From positions 2,072,001 through 2,136,000 of the forward strand of contig NZ_CP012369.1 in NCBI RefSeq assembly GCF_001267405.1: a stretch of DNA of 64,000 bases, read 5' to 3'. Below, in pieces: positions 32,031 through 40,562 of the stretch. Every line of letters begins with the position of its first letter. The stretch's first letter is position 1. A model generated the notes under the pieces. It was not told the origin of the DNA. It worked only from the letters and a program-made list of their open reading frames with translations, and ran no database searches. Made by a program: the position numbers and the translations under genes. This stretch comes from Moorella thermoacetica (GTDB lineage Bacteria > Bacillota > DSM-521 > Neomoorellales > Neomoorellaceae).

Positions 32031-33878
32031 TCAGGGCAAGAGAAGGGATTTAACATATACTTCGTGGAAGGACGGCCGGGTCATGAGCTCAAGATAGCCG
32101 ACCTGCCTGGCAATGGCTTCGCCCCGCTTCCTCTCCGTCAGGGAAAGGAGGGCCAGCCGCGCTCCGGTGCCGGCGGCATTGCCAACCTGGCGGAAGGCGG
32201 TTAAAGGCAGGTTGGGAAACATACCGATGGTGATGGCGCTCTCCAGCTTAAGATGGGTGCCAAAGGCGCCGGCCACGACGACCTCCTCCAGGTCCTTTAC
32301 TGTTAACCCGGCTGCCTCCAGGAGCAGGAGGGTCCCGGTGGCTATGGCGGCTTTGGCCAACTGAATCTCATTGATGTCCTTCTGGGTCACCACCAGGTCG
32401 CCGTCGATGCCGGTTTCCGCCGCCGGTACCAGGAGGAATTCCGGCGGTCCACCTCCGGCAGGTCGCCTCACCCGCGGGTGGTTGAGGTCCAGCCGACCGC
32501 TGGCGTTGAGGATGCCGGTACGGTAAAGCTCGGCCACGGCGTCCAGGATGCCGGAACCGCAGATACCCAGGGGTGGTACGCCACCAATACTTTCCCAGAA
32601 AACATCCCGGCCGTCGTCGCTTAAGCGGACGGCGGCAATAGCCCCGGTAACGGCCCGCATCCCCTGGGCGATATGGGCGCCTTCAAAAGCCGGCCCGGAG
32701 GCACAGGAACAGGAGAGCATTTTACCGCCATAACTTAAGACAATCTCCGTATTGGTGCCGATATCCAGTCCCAGGGTGACCTTACGGGCTTCATCAATCC
32801 GGCTGCCCAGGATCATGGCCACATGATCGCCGCCAACAAAACCGGCGATTACCGGTTGCAGGTAAACAAAGGCCCCCGGGCTTAAGTTTAAGCCAAGGTT
32901 CCGGGTCTTTATTTCTACCGGTGTAGTCAAAGCGGGTACATAGGGCGCCCGGGCAAGCTGCTCTACCGGCAGGTGCAGAAGCAGGTGATGCATGGCGGTG
33001 TTACCGACAATGACGGCTTCCTCAATATCCGTCGTCGCCACCCCGGCCTTCGCCGCCAGGGTAGCGGCCAGGCGGTTCAATCCCTCGATCTCCACCTCCT
33101 GGATGCGCCGGTACTCTTCTTCGCCCTCCAGGGCATAGCCCAGCCGGGCCATGACATCCTCGCCGTAGGTAATCTGGGGATTCATAATACCGTCGGCCGC
33201 CAGGGTAGCACCTGTCTCCAGGTTTATGAGAAAGCCGGCCACCTTGGTGGTCCCCAGGTCGACGGCCAGACCCACCGGCGGCGGGGCCAGGCGGCCGGTA
33301 TAAATATTGATAACCTCCGGCCCGCGCACCGTTACCACGCATTCTCCCTCCGTAGCCATTGGCTTCCATTCCCGGGCCAGGCCAAAGTCCACGCCGGGCC
33401 GGTCCAGGCCGTAGGTGGCTTCCAGCTCGCCGGTCACCTGCTGCCAGAGGGGGAGGGGGTTTTCAATGGTCGTCTTACTTAGCGGCAGGTTGTATCTTTT
33501 AACAGGGGGCTCGGGAGTAACTGCAATATCCAGCCCCTCGACCTGAAGTTTCTGAACTCCGAGCATAGATTCCGGCGGGATCTCTACCTTGACGGGGCCG
33601 ATGACCGTTGCCTGGCAGGCCAGGCGATAACCCTTTTCCAGTTGAGCCGGTGTGAGGAAGCGCCGCTCCGCCGGGTTTACTTCCCCTACCTCCCCGGACG
33701 CAATCCGCACCCGGCAGCGACCGCACAGGCCCCGGCCACCGCAGGGAGCGGTCAGCCCCCCCGCCCCCAGGGAGAGACCGAGTTGCTGGATAGCAGACAA
33801 AATGGTCTGGCCGGCGTCAACCTCTACCCGCCGGCCCACTGGCTGGAAATCAACTAGTACTCTTGCCAAAGTGGGCAC
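32031..33878 (-). CDS. Reductive activator of corrinoid enzymes (RACE)
   Basis: A 615-residue ATP-dependent activator that reduces inactive Co(II) corrinoid to Co(I). N-terminal [2Fe-2S] ferredoxin domain with Cys46, Cys52, Cys55 and Cys88 (APCGGRGLCGRCRVRI ... LACQA); middle linker region; C-terminal ASKHA ATPase core (DUF4445-type) with VDLGTTKVAGFL, IVGNTAMHHLLL, LGLDIGTNTEIVL and VVAGAFGTHL. The layout matches RamA-independent activators such as AcsV and Orf of O-demethylase operons. GTG 33878 starts inside the end of the response-regulator gene (29-base overlap). Confidence 0.93.
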   Translation of the reverse strand: MPTLARVLVDFQPVGRRVEVDAGQTILSAIQQLGLSLGAGGLTAPCGGRGLCGRCRVRIASGEVGEVNPAERRFLTPAQLEKGYRLACQATVIGPVKVEIPPESMLGVQKLQVEGLDIAVTPEPPVKRYNLPLSKTTIENPLPLWQQVTGELEATYGLDRPGVDFGLAREWKPMATEGECVVTVRGPEVINIYTGRLAPPPVGLAVDLGTTKVAGFLINLETGATLAADGIMNPQITYGEDVMARLGYALEGEEEYRRIQEVEIEGLNRLAATLAAKAGVATTDIEEAVIVGNTAMHHLLLHLPVEQLARAPYVPALTTPVEIKTRNLGLNLSPGAFVYLQPVIAGFVGGDHVAMILGSRIDEARKVTLGLDIGTNTEIVLSYGGKMLSCSCASGPAFEGAHIAQGMRAVTGAIAAVRLSDDGRDVFWESIGGVPPLGICGSGILDAVAELYRTGILNASGRLDLNHPRVRRPAGGGPPEFLLVPAAETGIDGDLVVTQKDINEIQLAKAAIATGTLLLLEAAGLTVKDLEEVVVAGAFGTHLKLESAITIGMFPNLPLTAFRQVGNAAGTGARLALLSLTERKRGEAIARQVGYLELMTRPSFHEVYVKSLLLP

Positions 33879-35496
33879 CCCCTATTTTCCGGAAGACACT
33901 GGGCGTGTAGCCTTCCTGCTTTTTAAACACCTGCCCAAAATAGCGAGCATCACGATAACCAACGCGAGTGGCGATTTCCGCTACCGGGAGCTTGGTGTTC
34001 AGCAATAACTCCCTGGCCGCCTTGAGGCGTACCTTTGTTAGATAATCTATGAAATTCAAGCCCTTGAACTGCTTGAACAGCTTGCTGAAATAACAGGGGC
34101 TAAGATATACCTGCCGGGCGACCTCTTCCAGGGTGAGATCCTGGCTGAAATTGGCCTCAATATACTTGCTGGCCCGGTCAATAAGGGAGGAATTGCGCTG
34201 CTCCCGGGTTTCCGCCACCTGGGCCACCAGGGCCATTAAACGTTCCAGGATGCGCTCCCGCATATCAGCCAGGTTGTCCAGGGTAAGAAACTCAGTGCTG
34301 CTGGCCAGGGCAAGGTCGGAAACCGCCTCCGGGTCGGCACCGCCCTCCAGGGCGGCCCTGGCCGCCAGGGTATTCAGTTCCAGGAGTTTCATCTTCAATA
34401 TAGCCGGCCGTTTTTCCTGCTCCAGGAGGAGTTGCATCAAAATATTTTTAGCCTGGCGGTAGGCAGCCTGCCTATCACCCATACGGATGGCCTGGGTTAA
34501 TTCCTGCTCCTCGGGAGCCGGCAGGAACTGGCCGGCACTGGGCCGGGCAATAACGTCGTCAGCATGGATAACCTGGTCCCCGCCGTAAAATAGCCGGAAT
34601 TCTGCCGCCGCCACCGCCTCGGCGTAGGAACGGGCCAGTTCAGCAACCTTTGCCACCGGCCGGCCGATACCCACCGTTACCGTAGCCCTGGTATCCCGGC
34701 GTACCTGCCGGCAAATGCCTTCTCCCAGCTCGATGGCGGCCTGGTGGCTATCTGCACCCGGGGCCAGGTGGTCCAGGGGCAGGAGGATGGCGAACTCATC
34801 CCTGGTTACCGGGGCGACCAGGGCCCCGGGCCAGGACACAGTCGCCCTTTCCAGACTTTCCTTGACCTGTTGCTTTAAAATCTGCCGTTCTACCTCTGTC
34901 CCCTCCCGGGCCAGAGCGGCAAAATTATCAATATCCACCAACATGGCCAGACGGGGCAAGGTGGCGATCCCCAGGAAGCGCGCCCGGCTGACGGCTTCGG
35001 CGTCGGTGATATTACCGTTGATCAGGTCCATGATAAAGCCCAGGCGAATAAAGGGCTTCGCTTCCTCCAGAGCGGCCCGCAACCTTGCTGTCTCCTGCTG
35101 GCGCCGGCGAGCGGCGGCGACGCCGGCAGCCAGTTCATCCAGGAGGGGAAGCATTTCTTCGGCCGCCACCGGCTTTAGTAAATATTTGGATGCCCCCAGG
35201 GCAACAGCTTCCCGGGTATAATCGAATTCGCCATAGGCAGTAACAAAAATCAACCTGGCCTCGGGTAGGATTGCCCGAATCTCCCGACCGGCGGTCAACC
35301 CATCCATGACGGGCATCTTGATATCCAGGAAGACGATGTCCGGTCGCAACCTGGCAGCCAGTTTGACCGCCTCGCCTCCATTACCCGCTTCCCCGGCAAT
35401 CTGGTAATGAGGGCGCTCCCTGGCCAGCAAAAAGCGGATGGCCTGGCGCTCCAGGGGTTCGTCGTCGACAAGCAGGATCTTGATATCCGTGGCCAA
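33850..35496 (-). CDS. YesN/AraC-type response regulator
   Basis: A 548-residue regulator. Receiver domain 1-125 with phospho-acceptor Asp58 (DIVFLDIKMPVMDG) and the Lys of YLLKPVA; a degenerate GGDEF-like middle (about 170-320, including AVTVGIGRPVAKVAELARSY); AraC-type double helix-turn-helix at about 440-540 (LTLEEVARQVYLSPCYFSKLFKQ and LPVAEIATRVGYRDARYFGQVFKKQEGYTPS). The TTG start is preceded by GAGGGGGG. It follows the kinase gene by 42 bases and is the evident cognate partner. Its target is presumably this operon's own promoter. Confidence 0.92.
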   Translation of the reverse strand: MATDIKILLVDDEPLERQAIRFLLARERPHYQIAGEAGNGGEAVKLAARLRPDIVFLDIKMPVMDGLTAGREIRAILPEARLIFVTAYGEFDYTREAVALGASKYLLKPVAAEEMLPLLDELAAGVAAARRRQQETARLRAALEEAKPFIRLGFIMDLINGNITDAEAVSRARFLGIATLPRLAMLVDIDNFAALAREGTEVERQILKQQVKESLERATVSWPGALVAPVTRDEFAILLPLDHLAPGADSHQAAIELGEGICRQVRRDTRATVTVGIGRPVAKVAELARSYAEAVAAAEFRLFYGGDQVIHADDVIARPSAGQFLPAPEEQELTQAIRMGDRQAAYRQAKNILMQLLLEQEKRPAILKMKLLELNTLAARAALEGGADPEAVSDLALASSTEFLTLDNLADMRERILERLMALVAQVAETREQRNSSLIDRASKYIEANFSQDLTLEEVARQVYLSPCYFSKLFKQFKGLNFIDYLTKVRLKAARELLLNTKLPVAEIATRVGYRDARYFGQVFKKQEGYTPSVFRKIGGAHFGKSTS

Positions 35497-35538
35497 GGCT
35501 GGTTGCTGCCCCCCTCGGAAACTTACTCTTTCCCACGC

Positions 35539-37362
35539 CTAATCCACAGTATAAGGAAAAGTCAGCTGGACGCAAGTACCTTTTCCCGGTATACTGGCTA
35601 CATCCAGGGCGCAGTTGCTACCAAAATGGTGCTGCAGGCGCCGGTAGACATTGACTATCCCCAGGCCGCTTACCTGGCCTTTACCGCTCCGCCGGACTTC
35701 CAGGTCAAAGATCGCCTTTTTCACCTCCGGCGGTATTCCGACCCCGTCATCCTTGATTTCTACCCGGACCTGGTCGCCCACCAGGCGGGCGGATACGGTG
35801 ATTTCCCCTCCCTCCTCCTTGGGTTCCAGGCCATGGATAATAGCATTCTCCACCAGGGGTTGCAGGACCATGCAGGGCAGCCGGGCCTGCATGGCGGCCT
35901 CTTCTACTTTCACCCGGCTCCGGACCCGGTCTGAAAACCGCGTTTCCTGGATAAAAAGGTAGTCGCGCACGGCAGCTATTTCTTCTGCCAGGGAAACCGT
36001 TCCCTTGACCTGGTAGAGGCTGTAGCGCATGAGGCGGGCCAGGGCGCGGACCATTTTTTCCGTATTGGCCGCCCCTTCCAGGAGGGCCAGGCGGGCTACG
36101 GTATTTAAAGAATTAAAGAGGAAGTGGGGGTTGACCTGGGATTGGAGGGCCTTGAGTTCGGCGTCCTTCAGGGCCTGTTCCAGCTGGTGCTGCCGCTTAA
36201 GGAAGTGGATGAAGCTCGCCTGCTGGTCCTCCAGTTCCTTATTGACCAGTAAAACGGTGTTGAGCTGCATGATCTGGCCGGATACAAAGGAGAGAAGACC
36301 GCAAACAGCTTCCAGGTCCGTTAGGGATAAGACTGGGACGGCTGCCTTCAAATCGGCCGGGTCAGGGTCGCCTCTCAAGAGGCAATGGCCACAGAGGACG
36401 GCCCCCACCGTCCCATCCTCATTGGCCAGAGGGTAGGAAATTTCCACCAACCCGGCATGACAGCGATAAATAAAAGCTTCTTTAAAATTGCCCTGGAGGG
36501 TGGTGACATCTTGGGCTCTGGCCGGGTTTTCCTTAAGCAGGTGGCAATGGCGGGAACACTCCAGGAAACCGCCCAGGGAAGTCAATGGGCGGCCGGCGGC
36601 ATCCACCATGACCAGATGCAGGCCTGTCATCCGGGTAAAGGCACGCTGCAGGTCTTCCAGGGAACCCTCCCCGAAAAACAGGTCCAGGGTAGCCGGAGCC
36701 AGGACGGCCCGGCGCTTGCGGTCGGCACCGATCAGGCTCTTAATCAGAGGTATAGCCGCCGTGGCATCGGGGGCGTAGCCGTCAGCTCCCATCCTGGCGG
36801 CAATCTTTTCATTCAGGGGGGTGCCGCCTACGACAACCTTTACTTTATCCCGCCAGCCGGCCTCCCGCAGGGCAGTAATAGTTTCCTCCATACCCTTGCG
36901 GGTAGAAGAAAGGAGGGCCGAGAGGCAGAGGACATCGGGACGGTGCTTAATGACCGCCTCCACAAAGGTGCTGGGGGCTACGTTCACGCCCAGGTCGATA
37001 ACCTCAAAGCCCGATGCCTCGAGCATGATGGCGAGGAGATTCTTGCCGATATCATGGATGTCCCCCTGGACAGTACCGACAATGGCCCGCCCCACCGGTT
37101 GCACCTTACCGGCCAGCATCAGGGGCTTAAGTTCCTTGAGGCCGGTATGCATGGCCCGGGCGGTAATAATCAAGTCAGTTACGTAAATCTCGTTGCGTTC
37201 GAACCTTTCCCCCACTACATCCATGGCTGCCACAAAGCCATCGGTTATGATCCGGGCCGGTTCGATCCCCGCTGCCAAGGCCCTTTTTACTTCTTCCCGG
37301 ACCTTGACAGCGTTGCCGTCGATTACAGCCTGGATTAGATTTTCCAGGGAAAAGGATGCCAT
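35539..37362 (-). CDS. Corrinoid-binding/PocR sensor histidine kinase
   Basis: A 607-residue fusion without transmembrane helices. Residues 1-211 form a complete corrinoid protein: helical cap (1-88) and B12-binding domain with D101-x-H103-x-x-G106 (GDIHDIGKN), SAL (148-150) and GG (179-180), closely similar to the stand-alone corrinoid protein at 38250-38879. Residues about 225-375 are a PocR sensor domain with Cys269, 273, 301, 324 and 327. A short coiled coil (375-408) leads to a LytS/YesM-type kinase: phospho-His413 (NPHFLFNSLN), N box QPLVENAIIHGLEP and G box DDGVGIP. It likely reads the state of the corrinoid or the methyl supply and controls the operon through the adjacent regulator. 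Confidence 0.93.
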   Translation of the reverse strand: MASFSLENLIQAVIDGNAVKVREEVKRALAAGIEPARIITDGFVAAMDVVGERFERNEIYVTDLIITARAMHTGLKELKPLMLAGKVQPVGRAIVGTVQGDIHDIGKNLLAIMLEASGFEVIDLGVNVAPSTFVEAVIKHRPDVLCLSALLSSTRKGMEETITALREAGWRDKVKVVVGGTPLNEKIAARMGADGYAPDATAAIPLIKSLIGADRKRRAVLAPATLDLFFGEGSLEDLQRAFTRMTGLHLVMVDAAGRPLTSLGGFLECSRHCHLLKENPARAQDVTTLQGNFKEAFIYRCHAGLVEISYPLANEDGTVGAVLCGHCLLRGDPDPADLKAAVPVLSLTDLEAVCGLLSFVSGQIMQLNTVLLVNKELEDQQASFIHFLKRQHQLEQALKDAELKALQSQVNPHFLFNSLNTVARLALLEGAANTEKMVRALARLMRYSLYQVKGTVSLAEEIAAVRDYLFIQETRFSDRVRSRVKVEEAAMQARLPCMVLQPLVENAIIHGLEPKEEGGEITVSARLVGDQVRVEIKDDGVGIPPEVKKAIFDLEVRRSGKGQVSGLGIVNVYRRLQHHFGSNCALDVASIPGKGTCVQLTFPYTVD

Positions 37363-37431
37363 ATTACTCCTCCTAATAAAACAACCGCAGTAGGGAAACC
37401 TCCCTCCTGCGGCCGCAAGTTGCTTGCCAGA

Positions 37432-38232
37432 TCAGGCCTTAATCTTCCCGGCCCGGGCGGCAGATATATACTCCAGGCAGTATTCATCCTGGCCGTACAG
37501 GGCGGTGGCGGCCCGCAACAGGCCCATTAATGGCATATCCAGGGGATCAAGGATAAAGGAATCCATACCTTTAGTGAGGCACATAACCATAAAGGCCCGG
37601 TTCAGCAGTCGCCTTTCCGGCAGGCCATAGGAAACGTTGGAAAGGCCGCAGATGGTGTGAACCCCGGGGTATTTTTGCCGCAGGGCGGCAACCGATTCCA
37701 GAGCCTCCACGCCGTACTGGCTGTTAACTCCCAGGGGTTTAATCAGGGGATCAAGGTAGATATCGTCTTCCGGTATGCCGGCCTCTACCAGCCCGGGTAC
37801 CAGCTTACCAGCAACGCGAAGGCGGTCCTCTACCGAATCCGGCATGCCGCCGTCATCCATGCAAAGGGCGATAACCTTAGCCTTATATTTCTGCACTAAA
37901 GGCAAAACTTCCTCCCAGCGCTGCTTCTCGGCGGTGATGGAGTTTACCATTGCCTGGCCCTTATGGGCTGCCAGGCCGGCAGCCAGGGCCTCGGCGCTGG
38001 GGCTATCAATACACAGGGGAACATCAACGACTTCCTGGACGATATTCACGAGCCAGGTCATTACCTTATTTTCTTCGCCGATGCTTGTCCCGCAGTTAAC
38101 ATCGATAATATCGGCTCCGGCCTCGGCCTGCTTCCTGGCCAGTTCCTGGATATAATCCTTATCCCGGTTAGCAATAGCCTGGGCAATGGCTTTGCGGCTG
38201 GAGTTAATTAACTCTCCGACAACGAGCATCAC
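37432..38232 (-). CDS. Methyltetrahydrofolate:corrinoid methyltransferase (MtvA/AcsE-like)
   Basis: A 266-residue pterin-binding TIM barrel. MMLVVGELINSSRK at the start, ADIIDVNCGT (pterin-binding Asp/Asn), VPLCIDSPS, IALCMDDGGMPDS and HTICGLSNVSYGLPERRLLN are typical of AcsE and of the methyltransferase II (MtvA) of acetogen O-demethylases. It moves the methyl group between methyl-corrinoid protein and tetrahydrofolate, feeding the Wood-Ljungdahl pathway. It lies 17 bases after the corrinoid-protein gene. The symbol mtvA would fit but substrate specificity is unproven. Confidence 0.9.
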   Translation of the reverse strand: MMLVVGELINSSRKAIAQAIANRDKDYIQELARKQAEAGADIIDVNCGTSIGEENKVMTWLVNIVQEVVDVPLCIDSPSAEALAAGLAAHKGQAMVNSITAEKQRWEEVLPLVQKYKAKVIALCMDDGGMPDSVEDRLRVAGKLVPGLVEAGIPEDDIYLDPLIKPLGVNSQYGVEALESVAALRQKYPGVHTICGLSNVSYGLPERRLLNRAFMVMCLTKGMDSFILDPLDMPLMGLLRAATALYGQDEYCLEYISAARAGKIKA

Positions 38233-38249
38233 TTGGCCTCCCTTATATT

Positions 38250-38879
38250 TTACGAAGCGAGGAGTTGTGCGGCCAGGTCAACGGCCGACGCAGCATCGGG
38301 AGCGTAACCGTCGGCTCCGATTTCATCGGCAAACTTCTGGGTTACCGGGGCGCCGCCGACCATAATCTTGATCTTATCCCTGTAAGCAGCCAGACCTTCG
38401 ACAGTCTTCTTCATCTGCATCATGGTGGATGTCAGCAGGGCGGAAATGCCTACCAGCTGGGGTTTGTGCTCTTCCACCGCCTGGACGAATTTCTCTACCG
38501 GCACGTCAATACCTAGGTCGATAACCTTGTAGCCCGCGCCTTCCATCATCATGATGACCAGGTTCTTGCCGATATCGTGAAGGTCACCCTTGACCGTACC
38601 GATAACGAAGGTGCCTTTTTCCTTAATGTCGCCGCCGGCCAGGAGGGGCTTGACCACATCCATGCCAGCGTGCATGGCCCGGGCCGCTACCAGGACCTCC
38701 GGAACATAGACTTCATTATTCTTAAATTTGACACCAATAATGTTCATGGCTGCAATCAGGCCGTCGTTAATGATCGTCGTGGGCTCAATGCCTTCATCTA
38801 GGGCTTTTTGGGCCAGTTCCCGCACTTTGTTGGCGTTACCAGCCATCAAGGCTTCTTTCATTTCCTCCAGGACAGCCAT
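38250..38879 (-). CDS. Methyltransferase corrinoid protein (MtvC/MtaC-like)
   Basis: A 209-residue methyl carrier. Helical cap (about 5-85) followed by the Rossmann-like B12 domain with D99-x-H101-x-x-G104 (GDLHDIGKN), the SALLTS segment and MVGGAPVT. The His replaces the lower base of the cobamide (base-off/His-on). It is the first gene of the operon, with AAGGAGG and a consensus-like promoter upstream. It carries methyl groups between the UroD-family methyltransferase and the pterin enzyme. Its near-duplicate forms the N-terminus of the kinase at 35539-37362. Confidence 0.94.
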   Translation of the reverse strand: MAVLEEMKEALMAGNANKVRELAQKALDEGIEPTTIINDGLIAAMNIIGVKFKNNEVYVPEVLVAARAMHAGMDVVKPLLAGGDIKEKGTFVIGTVKGDLHDIGKNLVIMMMEGAGYKVIDLGIDVPVEKFVQAVEEHKPQLVGISALLTSTMMQMKKTVEGLAAYRDKIKIMVGGAPVTQKFADEIGADGYAPDAASAVDLAAQLLAS

Positions 38880-38919
38880 CTGTCATTCCTCCTTAAATAT
38901 TAAAGTTGGTTCATTTTTA

Positions 38920-38948
38920 AGTTTATTTTAAGATAAATTGAACGGCAA
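38920..38948 (-). promoter_or_regulatory. Promoter of the corrinoid demethylase operon
   Basis: On the minus strand TTGCCG (38943-38948), 17-base spacer, TAAACT (38920-38925). It lies about 40 bases before the corrinoid-protein gene. The imperfect boxes fit an activator-dependent promoter. Confidence 0.6.
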
Positions 38949-39357
38949 GGTTAAATTCTTGCCAAAGGTTTATTTTCTTGCCCTTTGGGGATGCCGGCGC
39001 CGTCTGGTGGGACGGGGGAATAATTAAACCAATCAAGCGTTAGTCGGTCATAAGGCTAGGGCTCTTAGCTGCCGCCAGCCGGCACTGCGACCCATAAAAA
39101 TAACCCCGTAAGCGGGGTCTATCATTGAATCGGCTAATGACACTCGCACCTAATGCCGCACCGTTAAGAGCTTAGAAGTGTTAGAAGAGCAGCGAACAAA
39201 TACTCTGGATTGCAGCCTCTTATCTGGAGGCAGAAAAGAGTTTTCATCGGATTAACGGCTATCGCGAACTGCCCCTATACTGAAAGAGGCGATGGGCAAG
39301 AAGTTGTTTCCAGAATCTTCCATTAGGAGCTATCACGGATTTATGCGGAATGTGGGT
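38949..39357. other. Intergenic region between demethylase operon and catabolic island
   Basis: It holds the terminator at 39093-39121 and otherwise no recognised gene or repeat. The base composition changes from GC-rich to AT-richer across it. Confidence 0.5.
39093..39121 (-). terminator. Terminator after carbamate kinase
   Basis: On the minus strand ACCCCG-CTTA-CGGGGT is followed by TATTTTTAT. It lies about 240 bases after arcC and ends the catabolic operon. Confidence 0.75.
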
Positions 39358-40296
39358 TTAAAGTACAATTCTAGTACCGGATTTTCCTTCAAGGGCAGCT
39401 ACTAATTCTGTTGGTGAGGTAATGATTCCTTCCTTACCGCCATTCTTAAGGTACCTTAGCAGGGCCGTAATCTTTGGACCCATGTTCCCTGGTGGAAAAT
39501 GCCCTGCAGCCATGTAGGCTTCGGCTTCGGCTATTGTTAACCTATCCAGTTCTTTCTGGTCGGGCCTGCCAAAATTTATAGCCACTTTATTTACTCCTGT
39601 AGATATTACAAGAACGTCTGCTTTAATCTCATTAGCTAACAAGGCGGAGGCATTATCTTTGTCAACAACAGCAGCAACTCCTTTCAGGTTGCCATCATGT
39701 TCTACTACAGGGATACCGCCACCTCCTGTACAAATGACAATATATCCATCCTCAATCAAATCTTTAATAGCTCTGATTTCAACAATGGCTTTGGGTTCGG
39801 GGGAGGGTACTACCCGCCGCCAGCCTCTGCCAGCGTCCTCCACTACCACCCAACCGTCTTCCTCAACATGCCGTTGAGCTTCTTCCCTGGTCATAAAACT
39901 GCCGATGGGTTTAGTGGGGTTCTGAAAAGCCTCATCGTTTTGATCAACTACTACTTGAGTCACAATGGTAATGGCCTGCCTTTTGATCCCTCTGCGGCGA
40001 AATTCATTCATTAATGACTGCTGGATCATATAACCTATTGCTCCCTGGGTATCGGCCACCGCAAACTCCAAAGGTATCAAGGGAAGTTCCCCACACGCCA
40101 ATTCCGCACGGCGAATTAAAAAGCCCACTTGTGGTCCGTTGCCATGAGTAATTACTACATTCCAGCCCTTTTCTACCATATCTGCAATATTACGGCAGGT
40201 TTCCCTCATCGTTGCTAGTTGGTCATACAAACTAATGAGCTTTTTGTTTTTAATCAACGAATTACCACCTATAGCTATTACTGCCAGTCTTTCCAT
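39358..40296 (-). CDS. arcC: Carbamate kinase
   Basis: A 312-residue amino-acid-kinase-fold enzyme that transfers phosphate from carbamoyl phosphate to ADP, releasing carbamate (CO2 and NH3). Family segments include AIGGNSLI, ITHGNGPQVG, IPLEFAVADTQGAIGYMIQ, VPSPEPKAIVE, VICTGGGGIPVV, VVDKDNASALLA and the C-terminal GNMGPKI. It is the last gene of a run with YlbF, FdrA and YlbE homologues, as in the allantoin/oxamate clusters where carbamate kinase harvests ATP. The gap of 266 bases upstream holds a small open frame. Confidence 0.95.
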   Translation of the reverse strand: MERLAVIAIGGNSLIKNKKLISLYDQLATMRETCRNIADMVEKGWNVVITHGNGPQVGFLIRRAELACGELPLIPLEFAVADTQGAIGYMIQQSLMNEFRRRGIKRQAITIVTQVVVDQNDEAFQNPTKPIGSFMTREEAQRHVEEDGWVVVEDAGRGWRRVVPSPEPKAIVEIRAIKDLIEDGYIVICTGGGGIPVVEHDGNLKGVAAVVDKDNASALLANEIKADVLVISTGVNKVAINFGRPDQKELDRLTIAEAEAYMAAGHFPPGNMGPKITALLRYLKNGGKEGIITSPTELVAALEGKSGTRIVL

Positions 40297-40562
40297 ATCT
40301 AATCCACTCTCCTGTTAAATTTTGTTTTTTTATTTTATTAACTATTTACTCAATAATAAGATGTTGGCTCTTCACTATATCATTTGTGTAGCTCCAAATA
40401 TATTCCAATAGCCGAAACCTGAAATTAGCCTCTTCCTGCCTATTACCAAGCAAGGTTAACAGGGCATTCTTCATGTCAAGGTTCTGCGCTTTGCTCCGAT
40501 TAAAGGCCGCAATTAGAGTTATAAAATCAAGTGTTTACCCACACGAAATAGCGAGGATCTCT
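40297..40562 (-). other. Spacer between NCS2 permease and arcC
   Basis: Apart from the small frame at 40346-40474 there is no feature; no terminator hairpin with a T run was found, so arcC may be cotranscribed with the permease. Confidence 0.4.
40346..40474 (-). CDS. Possible small protein or gene fragment
   Basis: The minus-strand frame is open from 40534 to the stop at 40346 (62 codons) and reads like protein: charged, with helical patterns such as MKNALLTLLGNRQEEANF and LLEYIWSYTNDIV. From the only ATG (40474) it would give 42 residues, but there is no ribosome binding site, and the coding look extends upstream of that ATG to a stop. It may use a rare start or be the tail of a lost gene. 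No family is recognised. Confidence 0.3.
   Translation of the reverse strand: MKNALLTLLGNRQEEANFRFRLLEYIWSYTNDIVKSQHLIIE

Noticed and set aside
36385-37338. Plus-strand frame of 317 codons
   Set aside because: It is antisense to the corrinoid kinase, where all domain motifs are on the minus strand.
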